Shown here one piece after another: positions 61,143 to 64,000 of a stretch of 64,000 nt of DNA. Source of the DNA: Nostoc parmelioides FACHB-3921 (lineage in GTDB: Bacteria > Cyanobacteriota > Cyanobacteriia > Cyanobacteriales > Nostocaceae); contig NZ_JACJQL010000029.1 of assembly GCF_014696625.1 (NCBI RefSeq), forward strand, positions 1-64,000, given 5' to 3'. Under the pieces are notes generated by a model. It was not told the DNA's origin. It searched no databases and saw only the letters and a list, made by a program, of their open reading frames with translations. Made by a program: the position numbers and the translations under genes. The first letter of the stretch is position 1. Each line of letters begins with the position of its first letter.

Positions 61143-61743
61143 TTGGTGTGGTTACTTGGGTAGAGTGCTGCCTGGTGAATGTCGAGAAAAAATGAATGGA
61201 AAATACGCCTGATACAAGAAAATAAAAGCTGTAATAAAAATTACGCCTTTTCTGAGACAAACGAACTAATCTTAGAGTAATAAAGATTACCGAAATCTTT
61301 CTAGTCTAGTTCCTATAAGAAAGTATGTTTACAGATGTAAACGGAAGTCTTCTGTAGGGCGTTAACTGTAACTAGTTCTACTTAAATTTAGTTCTGTTGA
61401 GTGAATTAGAGTTGGCTGAAGGCCGCAGAGCGATCGCTCAATATTAAAAACTTAAGACAATAACCTCAGGTTTTAAAACAGTTGAAATACTGGTATTAAA
61501 TAATATAAATTTCCGGAATCTAGTTTTTTACTTAAGTAATTACGGAATAATATTTACGTATTTATAGCTAGTTTAAAGGTTTTACAAAAGTAATATTTTT
61601 AACTTAATAAGGACATTGCTGGCTTTTTCAGAATATAAGTTCGAAGAAAATACCCGATAATTTTTATCGGGTATGTTTGACTAGTGTTTTTACCCGTGTT
61701 ACTATCAACGGCAGTTGACGGACAAACAGGGAAAGCTAGTTAT
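61143..61743. other. Divergent regulatory region, surface cluster / thrC
   Basis: 601 bases between divergent genes, very AT-rich from 61440 to 61620. It contains the hairpin at 61650-61674. Promoters for both the surface cluster and thrC must be here. No frame is accepted. Confidence 0.6.
61650..61674 (+). terminator. Perfect 11-bp hairpin in the thrC leader
   Basis: ATACCCGATAA and TTATCGGGTAT pair perfectly over a TTT loop, 70 bases before the thrC ATG. It is followed by GTTTGACTAGTGTTTTT, so it may be a leader attenuator, an mRNA-stability element or an operator. Confidence 0.5.
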
Positions 61744-63048
61744 ATGACGCAGGCAACATCTACACCCACCCAAACAACCAATGCCACCCTTTCAGCTTTG
61801 AAGTGTAAGGAATGTGGCGCAGAATATGAACTGAAAGCGATTCACGTGTGTGAGTATTGCTTTGGGCCGTTGGAAGTGAAGTATGACTACAATGCCTTGC
61901 GTCTCTCTGTTACCCGCGAAAAAATTCAAGCAGGCCCCAACTCAATTTGGCGTTATCGCCCCTTTCTGCCCGTCACAACTGACAATGTAATTGATGTGGG
62001 AACAGGTATGACTCCCCTGGTGCGTTCCCATCGTCTCGCCCGTCGCCTGGGTCTAAACAAGCTTTACATCAAAAACGATGCGGTGAATATGCCCACCCTC
62101 AGCTTTAAGGATCGGGTGGTGTCCGTCGCCCTGTCTCGTGCTAGAGAGTTGGGATTCACTACAGTTTCTTGCGCTAGCACGGGTAACTTAGCAAATTCTA
62201 CAGCTGCGATCGCAGCTCATGCCGGTTTAGATTGCTGCGTGTTCATCCCCGCAGACTTAGAAGCTGGGAAAATTCTGGGTAGCTTAATCTACAGTCCTAC
62301 CCTCATGGCTGTGAAAGGTAACTACGACCAAGTAAATCGCCTCTGCTCGGAAGTAGCTAATACACATGGTTGGGGCTTTGTCAATATTAACTTGCGCCCT
62401 TACTATTCTGAAGGTTCCAAAACTTTGGGCTTTGAAGTTGCCGAACAACTAGGCTGGGAACTACCTGATCATGTTGTTGCGCCTTTGGCTTCTGGTTCAT
62501 TGTTCACCAAAATCTATAAAGGCTTCCAAGAGTTTGTGGAAGTTGGTTTAGTAGAAGGTAAGAAAGTCCGCTTTAGTGGCGCACAGGCGGAAGGTTGTTC
62601 ACCCATTGCCCAAGCCTTTAAAGAAGACAGAGACTTTATTAAACCCGTGAAACCGAATACAATTGCTAAATCAATTGCGATCGGTAATCCAGCAGACGGT
62701 GTTTATGCTGTTGATATCGCCAAGAAAACTGGCGGTAATATTGAATCAGTGAATGATGCAGAAATTATCGAAGGCATCAAGCTACTGGCAGAAACCGAAG
62801 GCATATTTACAGAAACAGCTGGTGGTACAACTGTGGCTGTGCTGAAAAAATTGGTAGAAGCTGGCAAAATTGATCCAGACGAAACCACCGTAGTTTACAT
62901 CACTGGCAATGGTTTGAAAACCCAAGAAGCCGTACAAGGCTACGTTGGCGAACCTTTGACAATTGATGCAAAACTCGATAGTTTTGAGCGTGCTTTAGAG
63001 CGTTCTCGTACCCTCGACCGCTTAGAATGGCAACAAGTCCTCGTTTAG
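61744..63048 (+). CDS. thrC: Threonine synthase
   Basis: 434-residue PLP enzyme making threonine from O-phosphohomoserine. PLP Lys in PTLSFKDRVVSVALSRA (about residue 121), the phosphate-binding SCASTGNLANSTAAIAAHAG loop, and the ending motif TVVYITGNGLKTQEA. The N-terminus has CKECGAEY and CEYCFGPL, a rubredoxin-like four-Cys knuckle found in plant/cyanobacterial-type enzymes. ATG 61744 is chosen; the frame opens 20 codons earlier without similarity. It is followed by the sulfur carrier gene 73 bases on. Confidence 0.95.
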   Translation: MTQATSTPTQTTNATLSALKCKECGAEYELKAIHVCEYCFGPLEVKYDYNALRLSVTREKIQAGPNSIWRYRPFLPVTTDNVIDVGTGMTPLVRSHRLARRLGLNKLYIKNDAVNMPTLSFKDRVVSVALSRARELGFTTVSCASTGNLANSTAAIAAHAGLDCCVFIPADLEAGKILGSLIYSPTLMAVKGNYDQVNRLCSEVANTHGWGFVNINLRPYYSEGSKTLGFEVAEQLGWELPDHVVAPLASGSLFTKIYKGFQEFVEVGLVEGKKVRFSGAQAEGCSPIAQAFKEDRDFIKPVKPNTIAKSIAIGNPADGVYAVDIAKKTGGNIESVNDAEIIEGIKLLAETEGIFTETAGGTTVAVLKKLVEAGKIDPDETTVVYITGNGLKTQEAVQGYVGEPLTIDAKLDSFERALERSRTLDRLEWQQVLV

Positions 63049-63049
63049 T

Positions 63050-63109
63050 AATTAGTCAGTGGTCATTAGCAACTAACAACTGACCACTGTCAACCGTCAA
63101 CTGACCAAT
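63050..63109. repeat. TGACCACTGTCAACCGTC-type repeats
   Basis: Short CAGTGGTCATTAGCAACTAAC / AACTGACCACTG units between thrC and the sulfur-carrier gene: an imperfect inverted repeat of the STRR kind. Confidence 0.6.
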
Positions 63110-63121
63110 AATTAATTAACT

Positions 63122-63397
63122 ATGGCTGTAAAAGTTTTAGTCCCCACCGCTCTGCAAAATTTCACAAATAATCAAGCTGCTTTAGAATCTAGTGGTAGCA
63201 GTATTGCAGAACTCCTAGATTCTTTAGAAAAAAGCTTTCCCGGTATTAAAGCGCGGTTGTGCGATGACAATGGACAGCCACGACGCTTTTTGAATTTATA
63301 TGTCAACAGCGAAGATATCCGCTTTTTGGATGGGACAGCTACACCTTTGAAAGATGGTGATGAAGTCAGTATCGTCCCTGCTGTAGCGGGTGGTTGA
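63122..63397 (+). CDS. MoaD/ThiS-family sulfur carrier
   Basis: 91-residue ubiquitin-like protein ending PAVAGG; the C-terminal Gly-Gly is the site of adenylation and thiocarboxylate formation. LNLYVNSEDIRFLDG and the LKDGDEVSIVPAVAGG end are typical. In actinobacteria and some cyanobacteria such carriers sit by amino-acid genes (CysO-like, giving sulfur for cysteine), and placement next to thrC suggests this rather than a dedicated MoaD. No cognate E1 (MoeB) is in the window. Terminated by the hairpin at 63448. Confidence 0.85.
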   Translation: MAVKVLVPTALQNFTNNQAALESSGSSIAELLDSLEKSFPGIKARLCDDNGQPRRFLNLYVNSEDIRFLDGTATPLKDGDEVSIVPAVAGG

Positions 63398-63447
63398 TTT
63401 AGGAAAATATTTTAGCTAGAAATTTTGCAGAAAATTTATCTGCTGTC

Positions 63448-63480
63448 AGCATGAGTAGTCACTTTTACTCATGCTTTTTA
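63448..63480 (+). terminator. Rho-independent terminator
   Basis: AGCATGAGTA pairs perfectly with TACTCATGCT over an 8-base loop and is followed by TTTTTAT. It lies 50 bases after the sulfur-carrier gene and ends the thrC transcript. Confidence 0.85.
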
Positions 63481-63483
63481 TAT

Positions 63484-63632
63484 ATAGAATCAGGAACTTC
63501 CAACTAAAAAAAACATCCAAAATGTAGGGTACGTCAGTATGAATAATTTCTGAGTATCTTGAGGTTTTATCCCACTGACACACCCTACTGAACTATTAAT
63601 TTCCGATAGTTTATTTTTTGGTATTCCCTAAG
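63484..63632. repeat. MITE-like repeat B, copy 3
   Basis: Left arm AAAAAAAACATCCAAAATGT, centre GTACGTCAGTATGAATAATT to CACTGACACACCCTA, right arm CTGAACTATTAATTTCCGAT to TATTCCCTAAG. The arm order is the same as copy 1 and opposite to copy 2. Confidence 0.75.
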
Positions 63633-63724
63633 CAATTCCTCATTAAATCTGTGCTTTATCTAGATGAAAACTGCTATAACTAACTATTCTCATCCAAAAT
63701 TTTTAGTGATCTAATTTTATACAA

Positions 63725-64000
63725 ATGATTAATAGTAACTTAGAACAGTTTGCCAGTGACAATTACGCTGGTATTTGTCCAGAAGCAATGGACTACATGA
63801 TTAAAGCTAATCAAGGTAGTGCGCCAGCTTATGGAAATGATGAATGGACGCAAAAAGCAACTGACTATTTTCGAGAACTTTTTGAAATTGATTGCGAGGT
63901 ATTTTTTACTTTTAACGGTACAGCCGCAAATTCATTATCCTTGGCTGCACTTTGTCAGTCATATCACAGCGTGATTTGTCATGAAACAGCACATATAGAA
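63725..64000 (+). CDS. Threonine aldolase / beta-eliminating lyase family, 5' part
   Basis: 92 codons before the window ends. MINSNLEQFASDNYAGICPE is the start of the L-allo-threonine aldolase family (FxSDNxxG substrate-loop motif), followed by YGNDEWTQKATDYFRELF and FFTFNGTAANSLSLAALCQS, the PLP phosphate-binding region, and HETAHIE. The catalytic Lys lies beyond the edge. It would cleave threonine to glycine and acetaldehyde or act on related beta-hydroxy amino acids. It lies downstream of thrC but behind a terminator, so it is a separate transcript. Confidence 0.88.
   Translation, partial: MINSNLEQFASDNYAGICPEAMDYMIKANQGSAPAYGNDEWTQKATDYFRELFEIDCEVFFTFNGTAANSLSLAALCQSYHSVICHETAHIE

Larger units (their letters stand above)
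63398..63724. other. Spacer with terminator and repeat B
   Basis: 327 bases holding the terminator at 63448-63480, repeat B copy 3 and the short promoter region of the aldolase-like gene. Confidence 0.65.

Noticed and set aside
1..64000. tRNA or rRNA genes
   Set aside because: I scanned the spacers by eye for tRNA-like cloverleaf arms and conserved GGTTCRANYCC loops and found none convincing; a covariance-model search would be decisive.
1..64000. Direct assignment to Nostoc sp. PCC 7120
   Set aside because: Several blocks resemble that genome from memory, but the ocp and sigG blocks are, as I recall, far apart there, so the window may come from another Nostocales strain.

Overview
The window is chromosomal DNA of a filamentous, heterocyst-forming type cyanobacterium (Nostoc/Anabaena group). 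The evidence is the orange carotenoid protein with its fluorescence recovery protein, a PCB-type phytochrome, Ycf34, many GCGATCGC (HIP1) sites, and heptameric tandem repeats (AATTCAA, TGACTGT, GGGGAYT types) of the STRR class known from heterocystous strains. From memory, several blocks resemble Nostoc sp. PCC 7120 neighbourhoods (an OCP-FRP pair; a ComFB gene, L,D-transpeptidase, SigG and leuS block), but I could not align them and do not assign a strain. No rRNA, tRNA, CRISPR array, intact insertion sequence or prophage was seen. The region is mostly single-copy core and accessory genes separated by repeat-rich spacers.

Layout. 1-0.5 kb: a PIN toxin/antitoxin pair with a shortened toxin. 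0.9-5 kb: tetrapyrrole genes (heme oxygenase, oxygen-independent coproporphyrinogen dehydrogenase, PaO-like Rieske oxygenase). 5-9.8 kb: a small Cys-rich protein, a polysaccharide pyruvyl transferase-like protein, CCA-adding enzyme, Ycf34, TsaB and SurE. 10-12.7 kb: a 33-residue membrane peptide, a small membrane protein and an alpha/beta hydrolase. 12.8-17.4 kb: an RND efflux pump (adaptor plus inner-membrane pump) with no outer-membrane partner. 18-23 kb: PEP synthase and the FRP/OCP photoprotection pair. 23.5-25 kb: a PMT-family glycosyltransferase. 25-31.6 kb: a light/two-component block (histidine kinase with NarL-type regulator, phytochrome, Rcp-type regulator, receiver-kinase hybrid).

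31.8-42.7 kb is an envelope and signalling stretch: Tat-exported LD-carboxypeptidase, GalU-like nucleotidyltransferase under a MASE1 hybrid kinase, LytM-type M23 peptidase, ComFB protein (probable c-di-GMP receptor), L,D-transpeptidase, ECF sigma factor (SigG type) with putative anti-sigma factor, and a gamma-glutamylcyclotransferase-like protein. 42.7-48 kb: LeuRS, divergent cytosine deaminase and nucleoside hydrolase (pyrimidine salvage), and a cell-wall amidase. 48.6-49.2 kb: an orphan ABC permease that seems to lack its coupling loop.

49.2-61.1 kb is the most unusual region: five minus-strand genes for exported proteins. Four carry DUF11-like or prealbumin-like surface repeats; one is a 1278-residue protein with a Big_1-like domain and a predicted outer-membrane beta-barrel. 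I read it as a candidate uncharacterised cell-surface assembly. Its barrel gene carries in-frame copies of a dispersed genomic repeat. The window ends with threonine synthase, a MoaD/ThiS-like sulfur carrier and the start of a threonine aldolase-like gene.

Repeats shape the spacers. At least four families are described: A, a GTAGAGACGTTG hairpin; B, a MITE-like element whose centre is inverted relative to its arms in one of three copies; C, two copies of which bracket the LD-carboxypeptidase gene; and D, a pyrimidine-rich repeat that is intergenic and also lies inside a reading frame. Repeat-like sequence also appears within the coding regions of ppsA, the LD-carboxypeptidase gene and a NarL-type regulator.
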